Assembly: GCA_001898225.1 (NCBI GenBank)
Contig: MKTJ01000077.1
Location: 318,352 to 382,351, forward strand
Origin: Chloroflexi bacterium 54-19
GTDB taxonomy: Bacteria > Chloroflexota > Chloroflexia > Chloroheliales > Chloroheliaceae
Direction of reading: 5' to 3'
Length of the DNA: 64,000 nt
Below the pieces are notes generated by a model that was given only the letters and a program-made list of their open reading frames with translations, was not told the DNA's origin and made no database searches. Numbering within the stretch: the stretch's first letter is position 1; each line of letters starts with the position of its first letter. Positions 34,275 through 43,651 of this stretch are shown here, one piece after another. A program made the translations under genes and the position numbers.

Positions 34275-35672
34275 ATGACCGCCGAAAAGCCTCCTAACCT
34301 GGAAGGTTTAGCGCCTATTGTTGGGTTGCGGATTCGTGAAGCTCGCACCGATAAAGGGTTGAGTCAGAAAGACCTGGTCGGGGAACGCTTCTCCAAAAGC
34401 TATATCAGTTCCATCGAACGCGGTAAAATAACACCTTCTCTCAAAGCTCTGGAATATATCGCCCGTCGCCTAAACGTCACGGTCGGCTACCTTTTGACCG
34501 GGGTCCATCCCGGCCAGCCCAATGGTGCCAGCGCCTCTACCGCTATCACAGCCACGCCCGAAGAACCGGGGGACCAGGATTCCCCGGCCCGCTGGGACTT
34601 GCTGATGTACGAAGCGCGTATTCTCCGGGAACAGCGCCGCTTCGACCAGGCCCGCCATCTCCTTTCGACCAAAATCCGGGTGCGCCAGTTGGGCGTCGAG
34701 CAGCTTAAACAGTACCATTTCACCCTGGCCCAGGTGAACCTTGACCTGGCCGACTACACCAGCGCCCTCGCCGAACTCGATACCGCCCGCGACCTGGCAG
34801 AGAAGACCGCCGACCTGGAAATGCTGGCCCGGATTCGCCAGTTTAGCGGCCTGGTCTATATCCGCCAGGGCAAGCCGGTCCTGGCTATCGAGCAACTCCG
34901 CCAGGCTTTGCAGACTATCGAAACCGGCTCAATGCGTGGTTTTCACTTTCGGCTGGCCGTCTTTACGGAGCTAGGCCAGCTTCAGCACCAGCTTGGCGAC
35001 GATAAAGAAGCCTTTGAAATGTACCAGCGGGCCTTACAACTGGCCGAAGACGGCGCGACCCCGGAAAAGCGAGCCTTGCTCTACTGGAACCTGGCCGCTT
35101 CTTACCGGGAGGCCGGGAACCTGGCCCAGGCGCGGGTTTATGCCACCAAAAGCCTGGCTCTTTATGAGACCGTGGCCGACGTAAAGATGTTGACCGATTT
35201 AAGGTCGGGATACGGCCAGATTTTGCTGGAAGCCCGCCGCTTCGAGGAAGCCGAAGCCCAGTTTATAAAAGCCCGGCAACAGGCGGTCGAGCAGAATAAC
35301 CCGGTGGACCTCACGGTGGCCTCGATGTACCTGGCCGACCTCTATCTTGAGCAAAACGACCTGGAAAAGGCTCGCCAGTTTAGCGACGAGATGGACCGGG
35401 GTCTCGACAAACTCGAACCGGCTTTGCGGGGCCGGGCTCTCAGTAGCCGGGCCAGCTTCCTGGCAGCCCAGGGCGACAACGAGAAAGCTATCAGCTATTT
35501 CGAGGAAGCGGTCAAGCTCATCGAGCATACCCAGGCCAAAGAACTGCTAAGCCGGATTTTCTTCCGCTACGCCCGCGCCCTGAGTGCGATTGGCAATTCG
35601 GCCCGCGCCGCCGAGATGTTTGAGCGGGCTTATCGCCAGCTTGGGCGGGGCAGCCTCGTCGCCGACCGCTAA
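34275..35672 (+). CDS. XRE-family regulator with C-terminal TPR repeats
   Basis: The 465-residue protein has an N-terminal helix-turn-helix of the XRE type (about 15-75; LRIREARTDKGLSQKDL, SKSYISSIERGKITPSLKAL). A long array of TPR-like helical pairs follows (about 115-460), for example YTSALAELDTARDLAEKTAD, EAFEMYQRALQLAEDG and KAISYFEEAVKLIEHTQAKE. The layout is like RNPP-type or MalT-like regulators that sense peptides or protein partners through TPRs, but no signal-peptide gene is adjacent. ATG is preceded by AAGGGGAC. A good terminator follows. Confidence 0.88.
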   Translation: MTAEKPPNLEGLAPIVGLRIREARTDKGLSQKDLVGERFSKSYISSIERGKITPSLKALEYIARRLNVTVGYLLTGVHPGQPNGASASTAITATPEEPGDQDSPARWDLLMYEARILREQRRFDQARHLLSTKIRVRQLGVEQLKQYHFTLAQVNLDLADYTSALAELDTARDLAEKTADLEMLARIRQFSGLVYIRQGKPVLAIEQLRQALQTIETGSMRGFHFRLAVFTELGQLQHQLGDDKEAFEMYQRALQLAEDGATPEKRALLYWNLAASYREAGNLAQARVYATKSLALYETVADVKMLTDLRSGYGQILLEARRFEEAEAQFIKARQQAVEQNNPVDLTVASMYLADLYLEQNDLEKARQFSDEMDRGLDKLEPALRGRALSSRASFLAAQGDNEKAISYFEEAVKLIEHTQAKELLSRIFFRYARALSAIGNSARAAEMFERAYRQLGRGSLVADR

Positions 35673-35715
35673 CCATAAGTTAATTGCCTTTTATTCTGGC
35701 TTAAAATTGAAGTTG

Positions 35716-35757
35716 AAAAGAGCCATCCTGACTATAAGATTGGGATGGCTCTTTTTT
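35716..35757 (+). terminator. Rho-independent terminator
   Basis: AAAAGAGCCATCC and GGGATGGCTCTTTTTT form a strong stem with a T-tract, 44 bases after the XRE-TPR stop. Confidence 0.9.
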
Positions 35758-35805
35758 ATTGGGTTTCCCCGGTTACCTGATGTTAAGTCCGGCTAAAGCC
35801 GTGCC

Positions 35806-36078
35806 CCTGTCATTCCGTAAGCCGCTTTTAGGAAGATGACTTGCCTCAATCGATTGGCGGCTTACGGAATCTCGTGCGGGGCATACCGTAAAGCCCATGA
35901 CTGGCCCAAATTTAAGGCAGAATCAGGCTTCAACCTGACAACCTCAGGTTGCGACCTGAGGCTCGTTGAACCTGGCATAGTGACCGGCCTTGCTTTACGC
36001 CACTGGCGCAGGGATTCCTCGGTCGGGTTTACTTTCTCGACATTGGTTCATTAGTACATCCTCCCTCGGAATGACAGG
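35806..36078. mobile_element. MITE-like element with 12-bp terminal inverted repeats
   Basis: CCTGTCATTCCG (35806-35817) and CGGAATGACAGG (36067-36078) are perfect inverted repeats bounding 273 bases. Inside, a second perfect 14-bp inverted repeat (ATTCCGTAAGCCGC at 35812-35825, GCGGCTTACGGAAT at 35857-35870) and a CCTCAGG/CCTGAGG hairpin (35942-35961) add structure. There is no coding potential and no clear target duplication. Related TGTCATTC words occur at 45001-45141 and 50708-50735. The element fills most of the 501-base gap between the XRE-TPR and recF genes. Confidence 0.5.
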
Positions 36079-36173
36079 TGACCGCCCTTGCTTGATATAA
36101 AAATAGCGCGTATGTGGATAAACAGGTAGGCAGTTGTTGAAGAACTTTTAGGTGGAGTAATAGGACACAGGTG

Positions 36174-37397
36174 CTAGACCCGTTTGACCGAGCCGCCCTC
36201 AACGAGATAAAGCGCGGCGACCTCGCGCAAAGCGGCCTCGTCACCAAAGAAAGCCAGGTCGGTCGCGGTTATCAAAATCTGGTCGGCGCGGGCCTGGACC
36301 GTATCGAGGACGTACTGGCGGCGGTGCACGTCCAGTTCCGACAGAATATCGTCCAGGAGCAGGATAGGGCGGTCGCCGGTCTGGGCCTGCATCCAGCCGA
36401 CCTCGGCCAGTTTGAGCGAGAGGACGGCGGTGCGCTGCTGACCGCGTGACCCATAGGTGGCGATATTCGCTTCTTCCACCATAAAGGCGAAATCGTCCCG
36501 GTGCGGCCCTGCCAGCGAGACCCCACGTTGTAATTCCTGGGAACGGACCTCGTTCAGCCGTTCCTCGAAGCGGGCCGCGATAGCTGCCTCGTCGCTGGTT
36601 CCCTGTAAGTCGAAACTTGGCTGGTAGACCAGTTCGAAACCGTTGACGGCTTCCGGCATCAACGTCGAGTTTAGCCCGGTAAGCTGGGCGTGCGTGGTTG
36701 CTGCCAGACCGTTGAGACTCTGAAGGGCTTCCAGGCGGCGTTTAATCAGGTAGGCTCCGTTTTTGACCAGTTCTTCGTTCCAGATGCTCATTTCATCCCG
36801 GCCCGGCAGGCGCCCCCGGCTCTGGTTCTGACGTTCGCGCACATTGCGCAAAAAGCCGTTGCGTTGGGCCACCACCTTGGCGTAATCCTGCCAGTGGCGC
36901 AGATAGCGGTGGTCAATCTGGGAAAGGGTAGCATCGAGATAGCGGCGGCGTAGGGAGGGTGTACCGATGACGAGGTCGAGGTCTTCGGGGGAGAAAAGGA
37001 CCACGTTGATTTTACCGATGAGGTCGATACTGCGGCGGGCCGTGCCGTTGACCTTGATACGCTTGCGGGCGGTCCCGGCCTGGGCATTATCCGCGCCGGG
37101 GGGTTGGTCCCGTAGGACCAGGATTTCGGCCTCGATTTCCCCGTCCTGGCGGTCAACCGTACCGGCCAGGCGGGCGAAAGCGGGCGCACCAAACTCCGCC
37201 TCGGCCTCGAAGCTGACTAACTCCTGGTCCGACCCGGCCCTGGGCGATTTGGTAGTCGCCAGGATGTAAACCGCTTCCAGCAAAGTTGTCTTGCCGCTGG
37301 CGTTTTCACCCTGGAAAATAGTCAGGCCGGGCGACAGGTGTAGGTCCAGGCGCCGGTAATTTCGGAAGTCTTTTAATGTTAGCCTCTGGCAATACAT
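36174..37397 (-). CDS. recF: DNA replication and repair protein RecF
   Basis: The 407-residue SMC-like ATPase has Walker A GENASGKT (residues 30-37), an ABC-type signature region around ATYGSRGQQRTAVLSLKLAE and Walker B RPILLLDDILSELD. RecF acts at single-strand gaps with RecO and RecR to load RecA. In many bacteria it lies between dnaN and gyrB; here it is between a MITE-like element and a histidine kinase gene, so it is detached from the origin cluster. The ATG at 37397 has only a weak ribosome binding site. Confidence 0.93.
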   Translation of the reverse strand: MYCQRLTLKDFRNYRRLDLHLSPGLTIFQGENASGKTTLLEAVYILATTKSPRAGSDQELVSFEAEAEFGAPAFARLAGTVDRQDGEIEAEILVLRDQPPGADNAQAGTARKRIKVNGTARRSIDLIGKINVVLFSPEDLDLVIGTPSLRRRYLDATLSQIDHRYLRHWQDYAKVVAQRNGFLRNVRERQNQSRGRLPGRDEMSIWNEELVKNGAYLIKRRLEALQSLNGLAATTHAQLTGLNSTLMPEAVNGFELVYQPSFDLQGTSDEAAIAARFEERLNEVRSQELQRGVSLAGPHRDDFAFMVEEANIATYGSRGQQRTAVLSLKLAEVGWMQAQTGDRPILLLDDILSELDVHRRQYVLDTVQARADQILITATDLAFFGDEAALREVAALYLVEGGSVKRV

Positions 37398-37459
37398 AAG
37401 ACCCAGATTATACCATATGCGCCCGGTTCGCTGGCCCCGGACACCTTCTAAAATTTGGC

Positions 37460-39088
37460 TTATTTCCCAGGTAAAGTGAGAGTGCGGGGATTGGTCGGGG
37501 CCGGTTCGTAGCCCCTGACCGGTAGGGCCGGGAGAATGATGGTAAAGGTTGTGAGGCCCTCCCCCGGTTGGCCGGTCGGCTGGCTGGTCACGTTGATGCT
37601 GCCGCCGTGAGCCTCGACCAGTTCCTTGGTGATTGCCAGGCCCAACCCGGTGCTTTCGCCTTTGCGTTTGCGGGAGGGGTCCAGTTTGTAGAACCGCTCG
37701 AAGACGCGAGGTAACTGTTCTTCCGGGATAAGCGCGCCCAGGTTGGAAACCATCACCCGGATGGTAGGCGGGATTGCGCCCCGGCCAGCCCGGCCATTGC
37801 CGTTGGTCACTTCGCCCGAACCGGGATTGTAATCGACGCCTACGCTGACCAGCGCGTCCGGTAGACTGTATTTAACGGCGTTGTCCAAAATGTTAGTAAA
37901 AATTTGTTCCAGCCGGTCGCCATCGCCTGATACGAGGAGCGGTTGGTAGGGGTCTATACGAGCCTGGAATTGCAGACCCTTATCGGTAGCCTGGGGTTCC
38001 AGCCGGACTACTACCCGGTTTAACACCTGGCGGAGGTCAACCTCGCGCCGGACCAGGGCTACCTGCCCCGACTCTACCCGGCTCAGGTCTAATAATTCAT
38101 CTACAAGACGGCGCATCCGGGCCGCTTCACCATAAATTACCGAGGCCGAATGTTCGATAGCGGTCGGGTCGTCGGCGACCCCTTCCAGAATAGCCTGGGA
38201 ATAGCCCTGAATACTGGTCAGGGGCGTCTTTAGTTCGTGGGAAACGTTCGCCACAAAATCGCGCATGGTCCGCTGGGAGCGGTCCACCTCGCGGCTCATC
38301 CGGTTAAAACTGGTGGCGAGGCGGGCCATTTCGCCCCAGCCCTCGATAGGGAGTTGTTGCCCATAATTCCCCTGGGCAATCTCGGTGCTGGCCCTGGTAA
38401 TCCGCAGCAAAGGCCGGGCAATCCCCCTGGCTAGTAAAAAGGCCAGGCCAACCGCCAGCAGTAAGGCCAGGCCCGCCGCCGCCAGTAAGCCTTTCGCAAT
38501 GTCGCGCCAGTCGGTATTGATTTCGGATAAGGGCACGGCCAGCCACAGGTCGGTCTGCAAAATCGTGCCGACCCCCTGCCCCTCGACATCCTGGAACTTA
38601 AAGCTAACCTGCACCACCGAACTACCGGTGCTATTAGTGGACGCGCTGGTGATTTTAAAGGTCGGGCCGGGGCGGGTGAAGTAGAAATACTGGACATCTC
38701 GCAGGGGAGCGGTGTGGGAATAGGCTTTGCCATCGCGCGGAGTTAGCTGGTAATTAGGTATCACCTCGTTTTTCATCGAGCCCGATACGCTCGTATCGCT
38801 GTCGGCCCGGACCATCCCGGAGCCGTCTACCAGGAGCATGCGGACATCGAGAAGCTGAGCTATATTTTCCAGGTTAAGCTGAAGTTCGTCAAAGGAATTG
38901 CTATAGGCGCTCTGGGCTACAATGGCGTTACTGGCGTTAATGGTAATCGCTTGCAGGCGGTCAGTCGCCTTCTTGCTGGCGTCGTCCTGAATCCGGCCTA
39001 CCACGTAGGAAAAGAAAAGCAAAGCCAGCACCAGGGTAAAGATGATGACCGCCGCGAATGAAATAATTAATTTGCTGCGAAAGCCCAT
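37460..39088 (-). CDS. Orphan membrane sensor histidine kinase
   Basis: The 542-residue kinase has two transmembrane helices (about 6-30 and 200-221) around an extracellular sensor of about 170 residues. A HAMP domain follows (about 220-275), then HisKA with phospho-His284 in FVANVSHELKTPLTSIQGY, and an HATPase domain with N-box DNAVKYSLP, the F-box FERFYKLD and the G-box GLGLAITKELVEAHGG. No response regulator is adjacent. Such PhoR/WalK-type kinases usually work with an OmpR-type regulator, which must lie elsewhere. Confidence 0.92.
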   Translation of the reverse strand: MGFRSKLIISFAAVIIFTLVLALLFFSYVVGRIQDDASKKATDRLQAITINASNAIVAQSAYSNSFDELQLNLENIAQLLDVRMLLVDGSGMVRADSDTSVSGSMKNEVIPNYQLTPRDGKAYSHTAPLRDVQYFYFTRPGPTFKITSASTNSTGSSVVQVSFKFQDVEGQGVGTILQTDLWLAVPLSEINTDWRDIAKGLLAAAGLALLLAVGLAFLLARGIARPLLRITRASTEIAQGNYGQQLPIEGWGEMARLATSFNRMSREVDRSQRTMRDFVANVSHELKTPLTSIQGYSQAILEGVADDPTAIEHSASVIYGEAARMRRLVDELLDLSRVESGQVALVRREVDLRQVLNRVVVRLEPQATDKGLQFQARIDPYQPLLVSGDGDRLEQIFTNILDNAVKYSLPDALVSVGVDYNPGSGEVTNGNGRAGRGAIPPTIRVMVSNLGALIPEEQLPRVFERFYKLDPSRKRKGESTGLGLAITKELVEAHGGSINVTSQPTGQPGEGLTTFTIILPALPVRGYEPAPTNPRTLTLPGK

Positions 39089-39273
39089 TTTTTTAATTCC
39101 AGGAGTGGCACCCCACCGTGCCCGTAAACCAATATCGCTTTTTCTATTTTACTCCACGAAAACAAATTATTTGTTGCGTATTACCGGGAAAATTGTTGTA
39201 AATTTGTAAATTTGTAAATTAAAATGCGCCCATTCTTGCCCCGAACGCCTGTTTTAGGGTAAAATTTGACCCT

Positions 39274-40482
39274 ATGATAGCATTCAGTCAGGAGAGTGAC
39301 AATCTGTCGTTAACCGCGCATATCCGGGAGGCCATCGCCCAGGCCCCGGATAAGCGTCTTACCTTTGCCCGGTTTATGGAAATGGCCCTTTATTATCCGG
39401 GCGAAGGGTACTACACCCACCGGGGCGGCCTTCTGGGGGCGCGGGGCGATTTTTATACCGCGCCACATCTGGCACCCTTGTTCGGCCAGTTAATCGCCCG
39501 CCAGCTTATAGAGTTCTGGCGCAACCTGGGAGAACCGGCTGCTTTTCAAATCGTGGAAGGTGGGGCCGGGCAGGGTTTGTTGGCCGGGGATATTTTGAGC
39601 TATTTACGCCAGCATGCCCCGGAGTTATGGCCCGGTTTGACCTACACTATTGTTGAAATCAGCGAACCGTTGCGGCTGGCCCAGCGCCGCCGTATCTCGG
39701 CTATCCCTGATGGGCCTGAACTGATTGCCAGGGTAAACTGGCGCGACCTGACCGATTTCAAGCCGGGCGAGGTCGAAGGGGTCATTCTTTCCAACGAATT
39801 GCTGGATGCCTTCCCGGTCCACCTGGTCACCATCGAAAGCGGCGAGTTGCGCGAGATTTATGTCACCACCGACCCTGAATCAGGCCAGTTTATCGAGACG
39901 ACCGGGCCGCTTTCGACCCAGGAATTAGCCCGGTACTTCGAGCGGTTGGGGCTCGATTTGCGCGAGTACGCCGAGGGCTACCGGACCGAGGTCAACCTGG
40001 GGGCGCTCGACTGGCTTTCCCAGGCCGCCGCCATCCTGGGCCGGGGCTATATTCTGACGATAGATTACGGCTATACCGTCGAGAAACGCTATCATCCGCT
40101 CCGCCGTTCGGGGACGCTCCAATGCTACACTGCCCATACCGTCCACGCTAACCCGTATGTTAATATCGGCACCCAGGATATTACCGCCCACGTTGATTTT
40201 ACCAGTTTGATGCAGGTGGGCGAAAAAAGCGGCCTGACGACCGAAGGCTTTTCCAACCAGGCCCTTTTTCTGTCCGGCCTGGGATTGGGCGACCGGTTGG
40301 CCGTCCTGTCCGACCCGGTGGTCCGTCCGCCGGGCATGACCACCAAGCAAAAACTGGCCGAGCGGGAAGCCCTGCACCGCCTGATAAATCCAAATGGCAT
40401 GGGCAATTTTGGTGTCCTTATCCAATCTAAAAACATCCCATCCTCCGCCTTACCCCTGACCGGCCTTTCATTGAAACTGTAA
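39274..40482 (+). CDS. MidA/NDUFAF7-family SAM-dependent methyltransferase
   Basis: The 402-residue protein matches the COG1565/DUF185 family: FMEMALYYPGEGYY, LGARGDFYTAPHLAPLFGQL, the SAM-binding VEGGAGQGLLAGDIL, SNELLDAFPVH and LTIDYGYT are all present. Its mitochondrial relative methylates an arginine of the complex I 49-kDa subunit during assembly; bacterial substrates are largely unknown. That a nuo module lies 24 kb away is suggestive but not evidence. It is followed by a GNAT gene after only 4 bases. Confidence 0.9.
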   Translation: MIAFSQESDNLSLTAHIREAIAQAPDKRLTFARFMEMALYYPGEGYYTHRGGLLGARGDFYTAPHLAPLFGQLIARQLIEFWRNLGEPAAFQIVEGGAGQGLLAGDILSYLRQHAPELWPGLTYTIVEISEPLRLAQRRRISAIPDGPELIARVNWRDLTDFKPGEVEGVILSNELLDAFPVHLVTIESGELREIYVTTDPESGQFIETTGPLSTQELARYFERLGLDLREYAEGYRTEVNLGALDWLSQAAAILGRGYILTIDYGYTVEKRYHPLRRSGTLQCYTAHTVHANPYVNIGTQDITAHVDFTSLMQVGEKSGLTTEGFSNQALFLSGLGLGDRLAVLSDPVVRPPGMTTKQKLAEREALHRLINPNGMGNFGVLIQSKNIPSSALPLTGLSLKL

Positions 40483-40486
40483 AAGC

Positions 40487-41548
40487 ATGCGGTTGCCACC
40501 AAAAAAACCAGCACAAGACCCTTCCCTGTCCCCGGACGAACCAGGTCAGGCCGAAGGTATCGAGGTTCGTCGTCTTCGGCTGCCCGAACAATGGGAGGCG
40601 GTCGGGCACATGTACCGGAACTATCCCGGCGTCGATACCAATTTCGATCAGATGCTCGGCCCGTTAAGAAAACCTTTTTTGCGCTGGCTGGGACTGCCGG
40701 TTTATTTTTCGACCATGAACGAGGGGTGGGGTCTCTGGCTGCGCGAGAATGGCCGCAAGCCTCAACTGGCCGGGCAGTTGTACATGCAATATCGTAAAAT
40801 GGTGGCTCATATCAACGATATTGAGGTCAACCAGGCTTTTCAGGGCCGCAAGTTGAGCCACAAACTGCTCGACCTGGCCGAAAACCTGGCCCACCTGCAC
40901 CGCAAGGAATATCTGACATTGGCCGTAACTCTGACCAACAGCCGGGCGGTCAATTTGTACCGCTCCAGCGGCTTTCTCGACCAGCATCACCGTTATTTCT
41001 ATTTGACCCGGCCCTGGTGGAGCGACCCGGCGGGCGAGGCAGTCGAGGGAATTCGCCTGGTTCCGCTCAAAAGGGCCGAGGCCCAGCGCAACCTTACCCG
41101 CTTCTTCCGGCTGGAAACCCGCGAAGGCGAGCCGGTCGCTGCCCCGGTCTGGGAAGCTCTCTACCGTCCCGAACTGCCCCGCAGCAGCGAGGGTTTTAGT
41201 TTTGCCATTTATTTTGGGGATAAGGCCGTCCCCCAGGGCCACGCCGACTTTTTCGATTGGAGTGGGCGAGGTCGCTGGCGTGTCTATCTCGACCCGGCCC
41301 TATGGTCAACGCCCCAGGAGAAAGCCCTTTTTATGGCCCTCTTGCGCCAGGCCAGGGGCTATTCCCAGCTTGGCCTGATGCTTGGCTCGACCCCGCACCA
41401 CGAAGCCGCCCGCAAGTTCACTCGCGAACTCGGTCTTATCGAGCGTGATACCGAACGCATGTTGATGATAAAACCCCTCGCAGAACATCTGCCTAATAAG
41501 GGTATGTTAAACGACACAACGTTGAACGAAAACAACCAAATAGATTAA
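40487..41548 (+). CDS. GNAT-family N-acetyltransferase-like protein
   Basis: The 353-residue protein has a GNAT core in its first half (about 95-165), with the acetyl-CoA loop VNQAFQGRKLSHKLLDLAEN and LTLAVTLTNSRAVNLYRSSGF. The second half (about 185-340) may be a degenerate second GNAT fold (LMLGSTPHHEAARKFTRELG). The substrate is unknown. It is 4 bases downstream of the MidA-type gene and so probably cotranscribed. Its last 15 or so codons run through an AACGTTGAACG repeat, so the C-terminus may have been altered by repeat insertion. Confidence 0.75.
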   Translation: MRLPPKKPAQDPSLSPDEPGQAEGIEVRRLRLPEQWEAVGHMYRNYPGVDTNFDQMLGPLRKPFLRWLGLPVYFSTMNEGWGLWLRENGRKPQLAGQLYMQYRKMVAHINDIEVNQAFQGRKLSHKLLDLAENLAHLHRKEYLTLAVTLTNSRAVNLYRSSGFLDQHHRYFYLTRPWWSDPAGEAVEGIRLVPLKRAEAQRNLTRFFRLETREGEPVAAPVWEALYRPELPRSSEGFSFAIYFGDKAVPQGHADFFDWSGRGRWRVYLDPALWSTPQEKALFMALLRQARGYSQLGLMLGSTPHHEAARKFTRELGLIERDTERMLMIKPLAEHLPNKGMLNDTTLNENNQID

Positions 41549-41680
41549 GATAAGGGAAACAATACTGCTCTACAAAGCTTGTAGGTATGGCTTTGCTTTC
41601 AGTTAGTAATGAGATTCATTGACGGAAATTTACGTTCAACGTTCAACGTTTTACGTTCAACGAATTTGAAGGAGATTGTA
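41549..41680 (+). repeat. Spacer with tandem ACGTTCAACG words
   Basis: At 41633-41663 the word ACGTTCAACG and variants appear four times in near-tandem, just upstream of the S9 peptidase ribosome binding site. The inverse word AACGTTGAACG occurs at 41515-41525 and at 12441-12451. Confidence 0.5.
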
Positions 41681-43528
41681 GTGAGCCAGAATAAAGAGTT
41701 TGGGCCCTATTTAAACGTGAAAAACGCCATTTTCCCGGCCTACGCGGCGGGCGGCGAAGAACTGCTCTTTTTATCCGACATCACCGGCACCAACCAGGTC
41801 TGGTCGGTGGCGGCGAAACCGGCGGGAAGCTGGCCCGACCAGCTAACCTTCTATGACGAGCGCGTGACTGGGATTTTCCCCGACCCTGCCGGTACTTCCT
41901 TTATTATCTCGCGGGATAAGGGCGGCGACGAGCAGGACCAGTTCTACCTGCTGGAAGGTGACGCCCGCGAAGGTGTCAATATCACGACCCTGCTCGAAAC
42001 TCCCGAACACAAGAATAACTTTGGTAGCTGGCGGCCCGACGGCCAGGCTTTCAGCTTTAGCAGCAACCGCCGCCATACCGCCTACCTTGATATTTACATC
42101 CAGGAAATCGGCCAGGAACCCCAACTGGTCTACCAGGCCGACGCGACCCTGAACCCGGAAGGTTTTTCGCCGGACGGGCGCTACCTGGTGGTCCGCCGCA
42201 GCAATACCAACCTCGACAGCGATTTTTTCCTGCTTGACCTGCAAAATCTCGATAAAACCCCGCGCCACCTCACGCCTCACGAAGGCGCAGGCCCGGCCCA
42301 TTTCGAGGAGTCGGCTTTCTCGGCGGACGGCCAGACCCTTTACTGTATCACCGACCAGGGCCGCGACTTTGCCGCCCCGGCCAAAATCGACCTGGCTACC
42401 GGTAAGCTAACCTACCTGGTCGAGCGCGATTGGGATAGCTCGGTGCTGTCGGTTTCCCCGGATGGAAGCAAACTGCTCTACGATGTGAACGAAAACGGCG
42501 CTTTCAAGCTGATTATTCGCGACCTTGCCACCGACGAGGAAACCGAAGTGCCGGGCCTGCCCGCCGGGAATGTGCTGGGCCTGGGACTGTTCACCTCGAA
42601 ACCGGCATGGTCGCCCGATAGCCGCCGGATTGCCTTTAGCTTCAACAGCCCGGTCCATCCCTCCGACATCTGGGAGTACGCGCTTGACGCCGAAACCGCT
42701 TACCAGGTGACGATTTCCCCCCGCGGCGGTCTCAACCCGCAGGAGTTTGTCATGCCGGAACTGGTTAAGTTCCCGACCTTTGACGGGTTGCAAATCCCGG
42801 CCCTGCTTTATTTGCCCCAGGACACGGCGAATCAGGGCAAAACCCCTTTTATCGTCCTCGTTCACGGCGGCCCGGAAAGCCAGACCGTCTTTGGCTGGAA
42901 CCCGGTCATTCAATATTATCTCAGCCAGGGTTACGGCGTGCTGGCCCCGAACGTGCGCGGTAGCAGCGGCTATGGCAAGAAATACCTGGCCCTGGACGAT
43001 ATTAGTTTGCGCGGCGACTCGGTGGCCGACCTGAAAGCGGCGGTCGAATACCTGCGGGCGAGCGGGGTAGCAGACCCCGACCGGATTGCGGTCTACGGCC
43101 AGAGCTACGGCGGGTTTATGGTGCTGGCGGCGATTACGACCTACCCCGAATTGTGGGCGGCGGGCGTCGATTTTTACGGCATTGCCAATATGCTAACCTT
43201 TCTCGAAAATACCAGCCCCTACCGTCTCAAACTGCGCACGCCTGAATACGGCGACCCTGTGGTTGACCGCGATTTCCTGATTGAGATTTCGCCCATCCAC
43301 AGGATTGACCGGATAACCGCGCCGCTCATGGTCATCCACGGAGAGCGGGACCCTCGCGTGCCGATTGGCGAGTCGGACCAGATGGTTGAAAGCCTGAAAG
43401 CGCGCCAGCACCCGGTCGAATACCACGTCTTTGACGACGAGGGGCACGGGGTTACCAAGCTCAAAAATAAGCTGGCGGTCTACCCGGCGGTGGCCCGTTT
43501 CCTCGATAAGTATCTCAAAGAAATATGA
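41681..43528 (+). CDS. S9-family (acylaminoacyl-peptidase/prolyl-oligopeptidase-like) serine peptidase
   Basis: The 615-residue protein has an N-terminal beta-propeller (about 1-350, blades with SPDGRYLVVRR, SPDGSKLLYDV and SPDSRRIAFSF). The C-terminal alpha/beta-hydrolase domain shows HGGPESQT, RGSSGYGKKY, nucleophile Ser in YGQSYGGFMVL, Asp in HGERDPRVPI and His in DEGHGVTK. It cleaves peptides or acylated residues from their N-termini. GTG 41681 is chosen, with GGAG six bases upstream; an upstream in-frame ATG at 41609 lies in repeat DNA. Likely cytoplasmic, as no signal is seen. Confidence 0.9.
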   Translation: MSQNKEFGPYLNVKNAIFPAYAAGGEELLFLSDITGTNQVWSVAAKPAGSWPDQLTFYDERVTGIFPDPAGTSFIISRDKGGDEQDQFYLLEGDAREGVNITTLLETPEHKNNFGSWRPDGQAFSFSSNRRHTAYLDIYIQEIGQEPQLVYQADATLNPEGFSPDGRYLVVRRSNTNLDSDFFLLDLQNLDKTPRHLTPHEGAGPAHFEESAFSADGQTLYCITDQGRDFAAPAKIDLATGKLTYLVERDWDSSVLSVSPDGSKLLYDVNENGAFKLIIRDLATDEETEVPGLPAGNVLGLGLFTSKPAWSPDSRRIAFSFNSPVHPSDIWEYALDAETAYQVTISPRGGLNPQEFVMPELVKFPTFDGLQIPALLYLPQDTANQGKTPFIVLVHGGPESQTVFGWNPVIQYYLSQGYGVLAPNVRGSSGYGKKYLALDDISLRGDSVADLKAAVEYLRASGVADPDRIAVYGQSYGGFMVLAAITTYPELWAAGVDFYGIANMLTFLENTSPYRLKLRTPEYGDPVVDRDFLIEISPIHRIDRITAPLMVIHGERDPRVPIGESDQMVESLKARQHPVEYHVFDDEGHGVTKLKNKLAVYPAVARFLDKYLKEI

Positions 43529-43538
43529 TAAACTTAGC

Positions 43539-43563
43539 AGGTGTACCCGTTACGGGTACACCT
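43539..43563. terminator. Perfect hairpin after the peptidase gene
   Basis: AGGTGTACCCG and CGGGTACACCT pair perfectly over 11 bp around TTA, 11 bases after the stop. There is no U-tract, so it may be a 3'-end structure or a binding site and not an intrinsic terminator. Confidence 0.45.
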
Positions 43564-43651
43564 CCTAGATTCTATTTTGGTCCGGTTCGTAGGCGGGACA
43601 GGTTTTCACCCGAAATCGGGATTTGAGCGAATAAATTGGAATGGGGACTTA

